Source of the DNA: an uncultured Ruminiclostridium sp.
GTDB lineage: Bacteria > Bacillota > Clostridia > Oscillospirales > Ruminococcaceae
Reading direction: 5' to 3'
DNA: 39,844 nucleotides
Assembly: GCA_949878745.1 (NCBI GenBank)
Contig: CATLBH010000025.1
Location: 1-39,844, forward strand
Every line of letters starts with the position of its first letter. The first letter of the stretch is position 1. A program made the position numbers and the translations under genes. Under the pieces are notes generated by a model. It had not been told where the DNA came from. It made no database searches and worked only from the letters and a program-made list of their open reading frames with translations. Below are positions 1 through 7,674 of this stretch, one piece after another.

Positions 1-74
1 TTTCGTCAGATTGTACAAATTCGACGCAGGCGGGCTAGCGCCCGTCAAGGAGAAGTTGTGCAATCTGACGGAAA
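1..74. repeat. Imperfect palindrome at the window edge
   Basis: The first and last roughly 20 bases are near-perfect inverted copies (TTTCGTCAGATTGTACAA at the left; TTGTGCAATCTGACGGAAA at the right), with a smaller GGGC-TAGC-GCCC hairpin between them. It has the look of a small palindromic insertion or a folded RNA end. No second copy was found, and the left flank is cut by the window, so no target duplication can be judged. Confidence 0.45.
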
Positions 75-133
75 ATATGCAAGCAAGATGTGCGCATCCG
101 ATTTAATCAGTGGTTCCTTAGTATAAAATATGC

Positions 134-165
134 CGTATGTCTCCCGTTTTTTATATGGGAGGCAT
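134..165 (+). other. Hairpin upstream of the solute-binding lipoprotein gene
   Basis: GTATGTCTCCC and GGGAGGCATAC form an 11-bp stem with one G-T pair and an AT-rich loop. No T-run follows, so it is a poor intrinsic terminator. It could be the end of an upstream transcript or a leader structure of the gene starting at 231. Confidence 0.35.
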
Positions 166-230
166 ACTTGGTTTAAACTTTAATATTGCCCCTAAAAAAA
201 TAACTTAAATAAAAAAGGAACGGTGAAAAA

Positions 231-1847
231 ATGAAACGCATAAATAAAATTATATCGGTAATTTTAGCGGCCGCTTCGGCGCTGTGTGCAACGGCCTGTC
301 AGAACGGTTCCGAAGCGGAGGGCGCGGGAACCACGGTCGGACAGACCGATAAAAACGGCGACATAAGCTTCACCGAAGCCCAGACCGCCGCGATAGACGA
401 GGAAGCTCCCACCGGAAAGGTGGTGTACCTTTCCTACGAATCCAACTTCGATTCATCGGATATAGTTTCGCTTTTCGAAAAGGAATACGGCGCAACCTTT
501 GAACAGATAATGTGTCAGAGCGGCAACGCGTACTTTGACAAGCTGGGCACGCTTATTTCCACCGGCTCTTCTCCCGATCTTGTGAGATACGAATGGAAAT
601 GCTTCCCTCACGGAATGAGCTACAATATGTATACTCCTTTGGATTCCTACATAGACATTGACAGCGATCTGTGGAAGGATATGAAGGAAGTGGCGGAGCA
701 ATTTATCTATAACGGAAAGCATTACTATTTCCCCCACTCCATCACCACCAGCTACGCGCTTAACTACAACAACCGTATTCTTGAGGAAAACGGAATGGCC
801 GATCCCATGAAGCTGTACAAAGAAAATCAGTGGACCTGGGAGGCCTTTGAGGAAATGCTTAAGCAATGGTGCGATATAGACCCGAAGCATATCGGATACA
901 ACGGGGTTGACGGTATGATCTTCGTTTTGACAACGGGCACCAAAATCATTGACATCAAGGACGGACAGATAATAAACAACCTGAGAAACGAAAATGTTTC
1001 CCGCTGTATGCTGTGGCTGGAAAACATGAGGCGGCAGGGTCTGATAGGCGCGGCCACCGACGAGCAGCAGGTCACCGGAGCAACCAGCGGCTATACCGAT
1101 CCGGGCAACGCGTTTGTGGACGGAAACCTTTTGTTCCTGGGAATGGATCCTTCCTGGACATACAATTCGGCAAAGGAATCCTTGGATACCAAGGGTATAG
1201 AAAACGAGATTAAGTTCATTCCCTTTCCCCGCGACGAATTGGCCGACAAATATTACTGCGGAATCAACACATTCGGTTATCTCATTCCCTCCGGTGCGCC
1301 CAATGTCAAGGGCGCGGTAGACTGGATTAATTTTAATCGCGCGGAAATAGCGGACGAGGATAATATCGCCGAGGAAAAAGAGAAAGCTTTAAGCACCGCC
1401 CCCACTTATTACCCCAAATGTCCCAACGCGGAATGCGGTGATAAATCCGAAAACGCCGACGATAAGGGAAGGCATATTTACACCGAAGAGGAAAACGAGG
1501 CGGGTATAAGCACATGTCCCGTGTGTGGCACTCAGAGGAAGGAAAAGTATAAGGTTATATGGACCGAGGAGCAGTATGAGGTATATGAGGATCTGATAAA
1601 TCCCAGCGGCAAGTTCGGTATGATTTTTGATCACTGTTACGGGTTCAACGATGATATCACGGGGCTTTTCGCCGGAACTGACAGTCTTATGGACGGGCCT
1701 ATGTATCACGATTTAAGCTTTACCAACCTGTTGGAATCCAAATATAACGTTCTCGAAGGGTATTTGGATAATTACAGGGATATTATGAAAAAGAACGCCG
1801 AGGGCGAAACGGTAACTTATCCGATTGAGGAAGGTACTTCCGAATAA
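231..1847 (+). CDS. Extracellular solute-binding lipoprotein (sugar ABC-type)
   Basis: Likely a membrane-anchored binding protein that delivers a sugar or similar solute to an ABC importer. Residues 1-23 form a lipoprotein signal with lipobox LCATAC (Cys23). The mature part has the family-1 solute-binding look: an early VYLSYES strand, a TGSSPDLVRY segment, a WTWEAFEEMLKQW segment, and aromatic residues. About 538 residues is somewhat long for the family. The extra length includes an unusual segment at residues 397-432 with Cys397 and Cys402, then Cys429 and Cys432 in a CPVCG motif, resembling a zinc ribbon. The start is supported by an AAAGGAAC ribosome binding site. No permease or ATPase gene lies next to it, so the transporter partner is unknown. 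The stop codon is followed almost directly by a repeat element. Confidence 0.8.
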   Translation: MKRINKIISVILAAASALCATACQNGSEAEGAGTTVGQTDKNGDISFTEAQTAAIDEEAPTGKVVYLSYESNFDSSDIVSLFEKEYGATFEQIMCQSGNAYFDKLGTLISTGSSPDLVRYEWKCFPHGMSYNMYTPLDSYIDIDSDLWKDMKEVAEQFIYNGKHYYFPHSITTSYALNYNNRILEENGMADPMKLYKENQWTWEAFEEMLKQWCDIDPKHIGYNGVDGMIFVLTTGTKIIDIKDGQIINNLRNENVSRCMLWLENMRRQGLIGAATDEQQVTGATSGYTDPGNAFVDGNLLFLGMDPSWTYNSAKESLDTKGIENEIKFIPFPRDELADKYYCGINTFGYLIPSGAPNVKGAVDWINFNRAEIADEDNIAEEKEKALSTAPTYYPKCPNAECGDKSENADDKGRHIYTEEENEAGISTCPVCGTQRKEKYKVIWTEEQYEVYEDLINPSGKFGMIFDHCYGFNDDITGLFAGTDSLMDGPMYHDLSFTNLLESKYNVLEGYLDNYRDIMKKNAEGETVTYPIEEGTSE

Positions 1848-1851
1848 TATA

Positions 1852-2127
1852 TACTGATTTTTAGAACCTGTCCACATAGGAATGGTGCGTGGATTTTCGA
1901 GCAGATTTTGTCGAGGACAAGGCGAAATTTCTTGACTTGCTGTCGCAAGTCAAGAAATTTTAACGCAATCATCGGCAAAATCTGCCGAAAAGACGCGTGC
2001 CAATTCCTATGTGGACAGGTTCTTAATCAATCTGTTGACAAACAGATTGATTAAAAATTACACCCAAAGCACTATTTGCAAATCATTACAAATTTTATTT
2101 TGTCTATATTATGATTTGCAAATAGTA
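1852..2127 (+). repeat. Two-hairpin TTA element, copy 1 (interrupted by another element)
   Basis: Left hairpin, linker ACACCCAAAGCACT, then right hairpin with arms CTATTTGCAAAT and ATTTGCAAATAG, ending AGTA followed by TTA. The left hairpin arm is split by a 159-bp palindrome at 1864-2022. Without it the arms GATTTTTAATC and GATTAAAAATT pair. The left flank is ATA rather than TTA, so the outer duplication is imperfect in this copy. The same left and right types recur at 10317-10430. Confidence 0.8.
1864..2022. mobile_element. 159-bp palindromic MITE-like insertion
   Basis: The ends are perfect 20-bp inverted repeats (GAACCTGTCCACATAGGAAT). Inside them are partly paired arms around GCAGATTTTG, and the centre is a perfect 16-bp stem (AAATTTCTTGACTTGC) with a TGTC loop. 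It is flanked by TTA at 1861-1863 and 2023-2025, a 3-bp target duplication. It codes for nothing. Such TNA/TWA duplications are known for IS5-type (IS1031 group) and PIF/Harbinger-type elements, but which transposase moves this one is not visible here. Confidence 0.8.
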
Positions 2128-2161
2128 TTACTATTAAAATTGTAATATTATTTAACACAAA

Positions 2162-2196
2162 ACAGCGTATAGGGGATATTCCGATACGCTGTTTTT
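2162..2196. terminator. Intrinsic terminator after the solute-binding gene
   Basis: ACAGCGTAT pairs with ATACGCTGT and is followed by TTTTT on the plus strand. The minus strand has a short T-run too, so it may also serve the minus-strand gene ending at 2214. Confidence 0.7.
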
Positions 2197-2213
2197 ATTT
2201 GCGAAAATATTTT

Positions 2214-2513
2214 TCAGTATAAATGAAAATCGGTATTGTCGTTTTTTTGCTCCCTGTTTTCTTTTCTTACCGTTATCCTCCGAAAGCGCATACCGCGTCC
2301 GTAGCGAATGGCGGCGATCATCAGAACCAGTCCCGATATGGCAAAAAAATCGGTAAGCTTAAAGCCGCACACCGCGTTGACCCCCACCAACAGAGCCGAC
2401 GCCGCCGTTACGCCGCCGACAAACTCGATAACCTCAAGAAATTTAACCTTTTTATCGCTTAACAGCACTGCAACGGCACTCATCGCCAAGAGGGCGGATA
2501 TAACAACAAACAT
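2214..2513 (-). CDS. Small hypothetical membrane protein
   Basis: I do not recognise this 99-residue protein. It has three likely membrane helices (about residues 2-19, 31-49 and 57-70), then a basic and finally polar tail. The start at 2513 is chosen because AAGGAG lies 11 bases upstream. A longer reading from 2591 would begin inside the repeat element at 2561-2651 and is unlikely. There is no operon partner: the transporter gene at 2798 is separated from it by a terminator and that repeat. It could be a small integral membrane protein of no known function. Confidence 0.5.
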   Translation of the reverse strand: MFVVISALLAMSAVAVLLSDKKVKFLEVIEFVGGVTAASALLVGVNAVCGFKLTDFFAISGLVLMIAAIRYGRGMRFRRITVRKENREQKNDNTDFHLY

Positions 2514-2560
2514 TTTACGATCATCTCCTTCAACGGCATTGCGTCGTTTTTTTATTTTAT

Positions 2561-2651
2561 ACCAATCCCTTTTTAAACTGACGAAATACACACAGTTTAA
2601 AAAGGGATTGCACCCAAAGCGCTAATCCAACAGTTTATAAAGGGATTAGTA
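2561..2651 (+). repeat. Two-hairpin TTA element, copy 2
   Basis: The left hairpin has arms CAATCCCTTTTTAAACTG and CAGTTTAAAAAGGGATTG around an ACGAAATACACA loop. It is followed by linker CACCCAAAGCGCT and a short right hairpin (CTAATCC/GGATTAG). TTA flanks both sides (2558-2560 and 2652-2654). Near-identical copies are at 10434, 11397 and 28481. Confidence 0.85.
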
Positions 2652-2731
2652 TTACGACTGTATTGTACCACAAAAAGGCGACGGGGTTCAATAGATATAT
2701 GTACGTTTTATTGGACAGATAATTTTTAGAC

Positions 2732-2780
2732 AAAAAACCGTATGCGGGGAAATTGTAAAAGCTTCGCATACGGTTTTTTT
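2732..2780 (-). terminator. Bidirectional terminator of the FNT transporter gene
   Basis: ACCGTATGCG (2737-2746) pairs with CGCATACGGT (2765-2774), with an A-run on the left and a T-run on the right, so it can end transcripts on either strand. It lies directly after the minus-strand gene ending at 2798. Confidence 0.75.
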
Positions 2781-2797
2781 ATGTTATATTTTATTAT

Positions 2798-3409
2798 TCA
2801 GCCTTCTTTTTTTACGGTAAGCCATCGTACAGTCAAAGCGCCTATGCCGTTAAACACCGACACAACAATCAAAAAAGCCATATAGCTCAAAGCCTCGCTT
2901 ACGCTTTCCACCGCCAGCGCCGCGTAGCACATATCGGCAATGCTGTGCTCGAAGCCGCAAAGGATAAAAACGGATACGCAGAGAAAAAGACCCGTTACCT
3001 TTCCGAAACCGTGAGGATTGGCGCGATAGTTTTCCACCGCCAGATACATAAGTGCTCCGCAAAAAAAAGCCAGAATGGGCACATAGGCATAGCTGAGGCT
3101 CATTTTCGCTTCCATCATCGACCTTGCCGCGGTGTGAAGGGAGGGTTTGGCAATACGCGCCAGAGCCATTCCCCCCGAAGCCCCCAAAAGGTTTCCCAGC
3201 CATATCAAAAGGCAGTTGGGCTTGTTTTTATTGGCGAGGACATAGCCGATTTTTCCGGTAAAAAGATTCATTCCGAAAGCGCAGACGGCAAACAGCCCCA
3301 CCGTAAACAGCAGAGCCCCCACCGTTTTGTTTTCGCAGCTTATGTATATCACCGCGCCGATTCCTATCGCAAATCCCGCCGCTATCGCTTTTTTAAAGGT
3401 TTCCGCCAT
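2798..3409 (-). CDS. Formate/nitrite transporter (FNT) family channel
   Basis: A pentameric-type membrane channel for small monovalent anions such as formate or nitrite. The signature regions are visible: the NLFTGKIGY segment in the first third (family motif LFTGN) and GFEHSIADM late in the protein, whose His is the central pore histidine of the family. Six hydrophobic segments can be counted, so it is complete although short at 203 residues (family usually about 250-285) because the loops are compact. The start at 3409 is chosen over 3421 because GGAG is too close to the latter. It is transcribed alone from the promoter at 3448-3476. No nitrite reductase or formate lyase gene is adjacent, so the substrate is unknown. 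Confidence 0.8.
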   Translation of the reverse strand: MAETFKKAIAAGFAIGIGAVIYISCENKTVGALLFTVGLFAVCAFGMNLFTGKIGYVLANKNKPNCLLIWLGNLLGASGGMALARIAKPSLHTAARSMMEAKMSLSYAYVPILAFFCGALMYLAVENYRANPHGFGKVTGLFLCVSVFILCGFEHSIADMCYAALAVESVSEALSYMAFLIVVSVFNGIGALTVRWLTVKKEG

Positions 3410-3447
3410 ATCAAGACACATCTCCGTTTAAAATTTCAGTATGAATA

Positions 3448-3476
3448 ATTGTAACATTTTTGAAATAAAAAAACAA
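3448..3476 (-). promoter_or_regulatory. Sigma-A-type promoter for the FNT gene
   Basis: On the minus strand TTGTTT is separated by 17 bases from TACAAT, about 40 bases upstream of the chosen start. Confidence 0.55.
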
Positions 3477-3520
3477 TGGCAAAAAGGTTGATTTTTTGTT
3501 GAAAAAAAGCGGATTTTCTA

Positions 3521-3549
3521 TTGAATTTCACTTGCGTTTATGTTAAAAT
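3521..3549 (+). promoter_or_regulatory. Sigma-A-type promoter for the DUF2871 gene
   Basis: TTGAAT and TAAAAT with a 17-base spacer, about 90 bases upstream of the gene start, divergent from the FNT promoter. Confidence 0.6.
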
Positions 3550-3640
3550 GATAACAATATACGGGATAGGTTCTTTTGGAATGACAAACTTAATATATTT
3601 TTTATATATTTTTTGAGCAATCTGTGAGGAGGAGATAATT

Positions 3641-4060
3641 ATGTGTAAGCGTTACGCGAATCTTGCTTTTATCTATGCCATAGCCGCTATGGCGTTCGGC
3701 GTGTTCTACCGTGAGTTCACGAAATTTACGGGTTTTACGGGAGACACAAGGCTTTCTGTAATCCACACGCACTATTTTCTTTTGGGAATGGCGTTTTTTC
3801 TGATACTTATGCTTATAGAAAAAAATTTCGTCTTTTCGGAGGAAAAGAACGTGGGAAGGTTTATTCTTACATATAATGTGGGGCTGAACATTACCACCGT
3901 GGGGTTTTTGATTAGGGGGCTTGTTCAGGTGCTGGTAAATAATCCCGAAAAGGGGCTTGACGCTTCCGTTTCGGGGATTGCGGGGATCGGGCATATTGTT
4001 ATGGGGGTTAGTTTGGGGGTTATTTTGTTTAAAATTAGGAGGGCGGTTAAAGATAAGTGA
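3641..4060 (+). CDS. DUF2871 family membrane protein
   Basis: A 139-residue membrane protein of the uncharacterised DUF2871 family. The family pattern is visible: FGVFYREFTKFTGFTG near residues 19-34 followed by an HTHYFLLGM segment containing two histidines in a membrane context. Four hydrophobic helices can be seen. The arrangement recalls small heme- or quinone-linked four-helix membrane proteins, but this is only a resemblance. GGAGGAG just upstream supports the start. It is divergent from the FNT gene and has its own promoter. The function of the family is not known. Confidence 0.75.
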   Translation: MCKRYANLAFIYAIAAMAFGVFYREFTKFTGFTGDTRLSVIHTHYFLLGMAFFLILMLIEKNFVFSEEKNVGRFILTYNVGLNITTVGFLIRGLVQVLVNNPEKGLDASVSGIAGIGHIVMGVSLGVILFKIRRAVKDK

Positions 4061-4249
4061 GCGTTTCTAAAAAAGTTAAAACATCTTTATGAAAGCGCAT
4101 TGAAGTTTCCGTCCTGAGAACGGCGCTATGCGTTCTTCTCTTACCCTTCTTCAAATGGCGGTGGGTTTCCAAAGGGCAACGCCTTTTGGCCGCCCTACGC
4201 AGAGGGCGAAATTCCCCACGCTTAGCGCCGCTCGGAAAGGGGTGAATTG

Positions 4250-4275
4250 AAAAACAGTCCGCCGGACTGTTTTTT
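4250..4275 (+). terminator. Terminator-like hairpin
   Basis: CAGTCC-GCC-GGACTG preceded by five A and followed by six T, so it can work in both directions. It is about 190 bases downstream of the DUF2871 gene. Confidence 0.65.
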
Positions 4276-4324
4276 AAGATGGGAAGCCCTCTCTTGCAGT
4301 ACTTCCCTTGTTTTGGCAATCACC

Positions 4325-4364
4325 CGTTACCCTTCGGGGTTATCCCCGAAAGGTAACGATTTTT
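4325..4364 (+). terminator. Second strong hairpin
   Basis: CGTTACC and TTCGGGG pair with CCCCGAA and GGTAACG across a four-base loop with one mismatch. ATTTTT follows. Confidence 0.5.
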
Positions 4365-4385
4365 GGCGCTAAAGCTCCAATAAAA

Positions 4386-4418
4386 ACAAAAGCGGCTGCG
4401 AAAAACAGCCGCTTTTGT
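4386..4418 (-). terminator. Terminator of the GGGtGRT/NifU-like operon
   Basis: ACAAAAGCGGCTG pairs with CAGCCGCTTTTGT, 13 bases past the stop codon of the minus-strand gene ending at 4432. On that strand the stem is followed by a TTTTGTTTTTA tract. Confidence 0.8.
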
Positions 4419-4431
4419 AATACGTTATTAT

Positions 4432-5430
4432 TTACTTGTTGGCTTCTTCAACCGCAACCGCGCAGGCTACGGTAGCGCCTACCATAGGATTGTTGCCCAT
4501 TCCGATAAGTCCCATCATCTCAACGTGAGCGGGAACGGAGGAAGAACCGGCAAACTGAGCGTCGCCGTGCATTCTGCCCATGGAGTCGGTCAAACCGTAG
4601 GATGCGGGACCCGCCGCAACGTTATCGGGGTGGAGGGTACGTCCCGTACCGCCGCCCGAAGCCACGGAGAAGTACTTCTTTCCGTTTTCGATAGCCCACT
4701 TCTTATAGGTGCCCGCTACAAGGTGCTGGAATCTGGTGGGGTTGGTGGAGTTACCGGTAATGGAAACCTCAACGCCCTCCATTCTCATAATGGCAACGCC
4801 TTCGGTAACGTCGTTGGCACCGAAGCAGCGTACCTTCGCCTTGTCGCCGTCGGAGAAAGCGACCTCGCGTACAACGGTAAGCTTATCGTTGGAAATATCG
4901 TAATCGGTTTCAACATATGTAAAGCCGTTGATTCTGGAAATAATATAAGCCGCGTCCTTGCCCAGGCCGTTGAGGATAACTCTCAAAGGCTCTTTTCTCG
5001 CTTTGTTGGCGGTTCTCGCAATACCGATTGCGCCTTCGGCGGCGGCAAAGGATTCATGACCCGCAAGGAAGCAGAAGCACTTTGTGTCCTCCTCCAGCAG
5101 CATTTTGCCTAAATTGCCGTGACCTAAGCCAACCTTTCTGTTTTCCGCAACGGAGCCGGGAACACAGAAAGCCTGAAGTCCCTCGCCGATAGCGGCAGCA
5201 GCGTCGGAGGCCTTTGTTATGCCCTTCTTAAGAGCAATGGCGGTACCGAGGGTATAAGCCCAGACGGCGTTTTCAAAAGCGATGGGCTGAACGCCCTTTA
5301 CGATCTCCTCAACGTTGATGCCCTTGGAAAGGCAGAGATCTCTTGCTTCTTCGATCTCCTTCATACCTAAGGACGCAAGACACGCGTTCACTTTGTCGGC
5401 GCGTCTTTCCTGACCTTCATATTTAGCCAT
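4432..5430 (-). CDS. GGGtGRT family protein
   Basis: A 332-residue member of the GGGtGRT family, named for the glycine-rich motif seen here as SGGGTGRTLHPDN around residues 255-267. The C-terminal part is glycine- and methionine-rich (SYGLTDSMGRMHGD, GLIGMGNNPMVG). The family is cytoplasmic and its biochemical role is unknown to me. It is regularly found next to a NifU-like scaffold gene, as here, where the partner ends 20 bases upstream. An AAAGGAG site precedes the start. The pair shares the promoter at 6197-6225 and the terminator at 4386-4418, forming a two-gene operon. A link to iron-sulfur or sulfur metabolism is an inference from the partner only. Confidence 0.85.
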   Translation of the reverse strand: MAKYEGQERRADKVNACLASLGMKEIEEARDLCLSKGINVEEIVKGVQPIAFENAVWAYTLGTAIALKKGITKASDAAAAIGEGLQAFCVPGSVAENRKVGLGHGNLGKMLLEEDTKCFCFLAGHESFAAAEGAIGIARTANKARKEPLRVILNGLGKDAAYIISRINGFTYVETDYDISNDKLTVVREVAFSDGDKAKVRCFGANDVTEGVAIMRMEGVEVSITGNSTNPTRFQHLVAGTYKKWAIENGKKYFSVASGGGTGRTLHPDNVAAGPASYGLTDSMGRMHGDAQFAGSSSVPAHVEMMGLIGMGNNPMVGATVACAVAVEEANK

Positions 5431-5450
5431 ATTCTTTCTCTCCTTTCCTG

Positions 5451-6146
5451 TTATTCTTCACGGGGGTCAATTTTCTTGACCGCTTCGTCGTATCTGCCGT
5501 ACTGTCCCAGATTGGCTTTATATGCCTCGTCGGGAGTCTTTCCGTGGCGAATATCCTCAAGCATCTTTCCGATCTTTACAAACTGATATCCGATAACTTC
5601 GCCGTTGGCGTCAAGGCCCAAAGAGGTTATGTAGCCCTCCGCCATTTCCATATAGCGAACGCCCTTCGCCTTGGTGGAGAAGATGGTGCCCACCTGTGAA
5701 CGGAGACCCTTGCCCAGATCCTCGAGACCCGCGCCGATGGGAAGGCCGTTTTCGGAGAAGGCAGTCTGTGTACGTCCGTAAACGATCTGTAAGAACAGCT
5801 CTCTCATGGCAACGTTAATGGCGTCGCATACCAGGTCGGTGTTGAGCGCCTCCAGCAGCGTTTTTCCGGGAAGAATTTCCGCGGCCATGGCGGCGGAGTG
5901 AGTCATACCGGAGCAGCCGAGGGTTTCCACCAGAGCCTCCTCGATAATACCATCCTTAACGTTGAGGGTGAGCTTACAGGTACCCTGCTGCGGTGCGCAC
6001 CAGCCCACGCCGTGTGTAAGGCCGCTGATGTCGGCGATCTGATAGGGCTTTACCCACTTGCCTTCTTCGGGAATGGGCGCGGGGCCGTGCTTGGGACCCT
6101 TGGCGACAACGCACATTTTCTCAACTTCATGTGAGTAGTTAATCAT
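5451..6146 (-). CDS. NifU-like iron-sulfur scaffold-type protein, partner of GGGtGRT
   Basis: A 231-residue protein related to the NifU/IscU N-terminal scaffold fold. Candidate metal-binding cysteines are Cys50 and Cys57 (GWCAPQQGTC) and Cys78 (LGCSGMTHSAA). The GCSGMTHS segment corresponds to the cysteine-containing turn of U-type scaffolds. It is longer than IscU/SufU (about 130-150 residues), with a distinct C-terminal extension. It is the first gene of the operon with the GGGtGRT protein. AAAGGAG precedes the start. The suf genes of this window (14351-16012) are about 8 kb away and contain no SufU, so this protein could supply a scaffold, but nothing in the sequence proves that. Confidence 0.75.
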   Translation of the reverse strand: MINYSHEVEKMCVVAKGPKHGPAPIPEEGKWVKPYQIADISGLTHGVGWCAPQQGTCKLTLNVKDGIIEEALVETLGCSGMTHSAAMAAEILPGKTLLEALNTDLVCDAINVAMRELFLQIVYGRTQTAFSENGLPIGAGLEDLGKGLRSQVGTIFSTKAKGVRYMEMAEGYITSLGLDANGEVIGYQFVKIGKMLEDIRHGKTPDEAYKANLGQYGRYDEAVKKIDPREE

Positions 6147-6196
6147 GCTTTAAACTCCTTTCGGGTAATTTATGTTAATTTTTTTAACCTTGTATT

Positions 6197-6225
6197 ATTA
6201 TACCAAAATTGGGCGATGATTTCAA
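6197..6225 (-). promoter_or_regulatory. Strong promoter for the NifU-like/GGGtGRT operon
   Basis: On the minus strand TTGAAA, a 17-base spacer and a perfect TATAAT lie about 50 bases upstream of the NifU-like start. Confidence 0.75.
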
Positions 6226-6293
6226 GGGATTTGTTAAAAAAAGAGTTTTTTGGGGGCAGATTTTTGAAAAGTGCGGAAACGTTAGAATTGCTC

Positions 6294-7094
6294 TTATAAA
6301 TTCAGAATTTCAAACAATTTATCCTTGGATTGTTTCGCGCACTCTACCGGTCTGACTTCAAAGTTCATATATGTATTTTCGTTGAAAAACGGTTTAAACA
6401 ATGAAAAATCCACATAGCCCTCGCCGACGTTTTGATGGGAACCGAAGGTACCGTTTTTATCGTGAATATGTATTTCTCTTATGCGGTCGCTGTATTTTTG
6501 ATAAAAGGCAAAATCCTCTTCATTTATTTTTTTGTTTGAAATATACATTTTGGCAGTGTCAAGAGTAAGGTATATTTTTTCATTTTCATTTATTAAACGC
6601 CGGATCACACGTCTCGCAATATCGTCAAGGCTGTCGTTTTCCACGCACACCAATACATCTCCGCTTGACTTTATCAATGTTTTAAGGTTTTCATAAAGAA
6701 CCGTTTCGTAATGCTCGGCATAAAAGGGCTTGGTTTTTTCGCCGCTTTTCTTGAATTTCGAATAAACTCCCGTGTGAAAGGTCATGTGTCTTGCGCCGAT
6801 AATATTGGCTTTTTCAAGCATAAGCTTAAATTCGTCAAGGATTCCTTGGCGAATCAGAGGGTAATCGCTGAAAAGGCTTGTATTGTCTCCCGGAGAGTGA
6901 AAGGTTATTTCAACGGCGTTGTCGGCTGCATATTTTTTTATTTCAAGGAGATTTTCGGTTGTTAATTCGTTCAGAAAATAGGCGGGGACACCTAAATCGA
7001 ACTGCGCGAAATCAAAAGCGTGTTTTTTGGCGTCGGCTATGCCGTTGAAATAGGTTTTGGAATATATTGAGTGGTAGCCTGTTTTTATGTTCAT
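6294..7094 (-). CDS. TIM-barrel sugar phosphate isomerase/epimerase-like protein
   Basis: A 266-residue protein of the xylose-isomerase-like TIM-barrel superfamily (AP endonuclease 2 fold). Its metal- and substrate-binding positions appear in order: FHSPG, MTFHTG, VCVEND, LDTAKMY, IHIHDKNG with a following SHQNVGEG, and NFEVRP near the C-terminus. These supply the His, Glu and Asp residues expected for a divalent-metal site. Members isomerise or epimerise sugars or act on DNA; the GEGYVDF region favours a sugar-type enzyme. It is a single gene with an AAAGGAG site. The substrate cannot be told from the sequence. Confidence 0.7.
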   Translation of the reverse strand: MNIKTGYHSIYSKTYFNGIADAKKHAFDFAQFDLGVPAYFLNELTTENLLEIKKYAADNAVEITFHSPGDNTSLFSDYPLIRQGILDEFKLMLEKANIIGARHMTFHTGVYSKFKKSGEKTKPFYAEHYETVLYENLKTLIKSSGDVLVCVENDSLDDIARRVIRRLINENEKIYLTLDTAKMYISNKKINEEDFAFYQKYSDRIREIHIHDKNGTFGSHQNVGEGYVDFSLFKPFFNENTYMNFEVRPVECAKQSKDKLFEILNL

Positions 7095-7154
7095 AATGGG
7101 GCTCCTTTTTATAATGGGTTGTTTATTGCACCGGGTGTGCGGGGGTGCTACCGT

Positions 7155-7525
7155 AGGGGGTGGTTTGGTGTTAGAGCTGCTTGCCGCAGTGGGGGGTTAT
7201 CTAAAGTTGATTCCTTTATGTGATGTTTTATTTAATGCACGGGTCGTGCAGGGCCGCTCCCGCGGGGGGCTTAAGGTGACACCAAAGGGGGGAGAAGGTG
7301 AACAGACTACGCAGTGTTGGATTTTATTATAATGTCAATTGTTTTTAGTAGAAATGTACCGGTTCGGCGTAGTCTGTCCCCCACTCTCCCCCCCTTAGGT
7401 TTCACCTTAAGAATCCCTTCCTTACCCCCCCTCTGGACGTTTTATTGTCAATATAGGTTTCACTCTCATAAAAGCTGTTCCGATGAGTGCTATTAACGTA
7501 TGTTTGGTTTTGCTATTTAGTTTTT
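7155..7525 (-). repeat. Repeat family S, copy A
   Basis: About 370 bases closely matching 36655-37025 in inverted orientation. It carries a long internal inverted repeat: the arm around CTTAAGGTGACACC (from 7270) faces GGTTTCACCTTAAG (ending near 7407). Inside it AGACTACGC (7304-7312) pairs with GCGTAGTCT (7367-7375). In the other copy the same place holds AGGCTTCGC and GCGAAGCCT. The loop between the arms differs completely between copies. No protein is encoded. Confidence 0.8.
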
Positions 7526-7674
7526 TCCTTTATATAACTGCTCCCATAACTGCTTTTTCGTCCAATAATGTTGATGTCCCATCGGTTATTGCCGATGATT
7601 GCGTACCCGTGAAAAACTTTGTTTTTGTCTTGCGTGTCAAACTCCGCAAACCGTTCCATCAATTAAAACCGTCC

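Larger units (their letters stand above)
4061..4385. other. Gene-free stretch with GC-rich hairpins
   Basis: No coding region is supported here. The stretch holds short inverted repeats such as GCCCT-ACGCAG-AGGGC and the two terminator-like hairpins listed separately. Its composition resembles the other GC-rich intergenic repeats of the window (24290, 27500), but I could not align it convincingly with them. Confidence 0.5.

Noticed and set aside
453-890. Antisense open frame of 145 codons inside the solute-binding gene
   Set aside because: It is a mirror of the real gene's codon pattern, without a ribosome binding site or recognisable family. The same reasoning removes the many other antisense frames, such as those inside lysS, the chemoreceptor and the surface-protein gene.
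2561-2651. Reading the two-hairpin elements as ordinary intrinsic terminators
   Set aside because: They occur in promoter regions and inside an operon, are flanked by TTA duplications, and do not end in a T-run after the stem.
7155-7525. Retron or group II intron RNA in family S
   Set aside because: There is no reverse transcriptase gene nearby and no domain V-like or msr/msd arrangement that I could identify.
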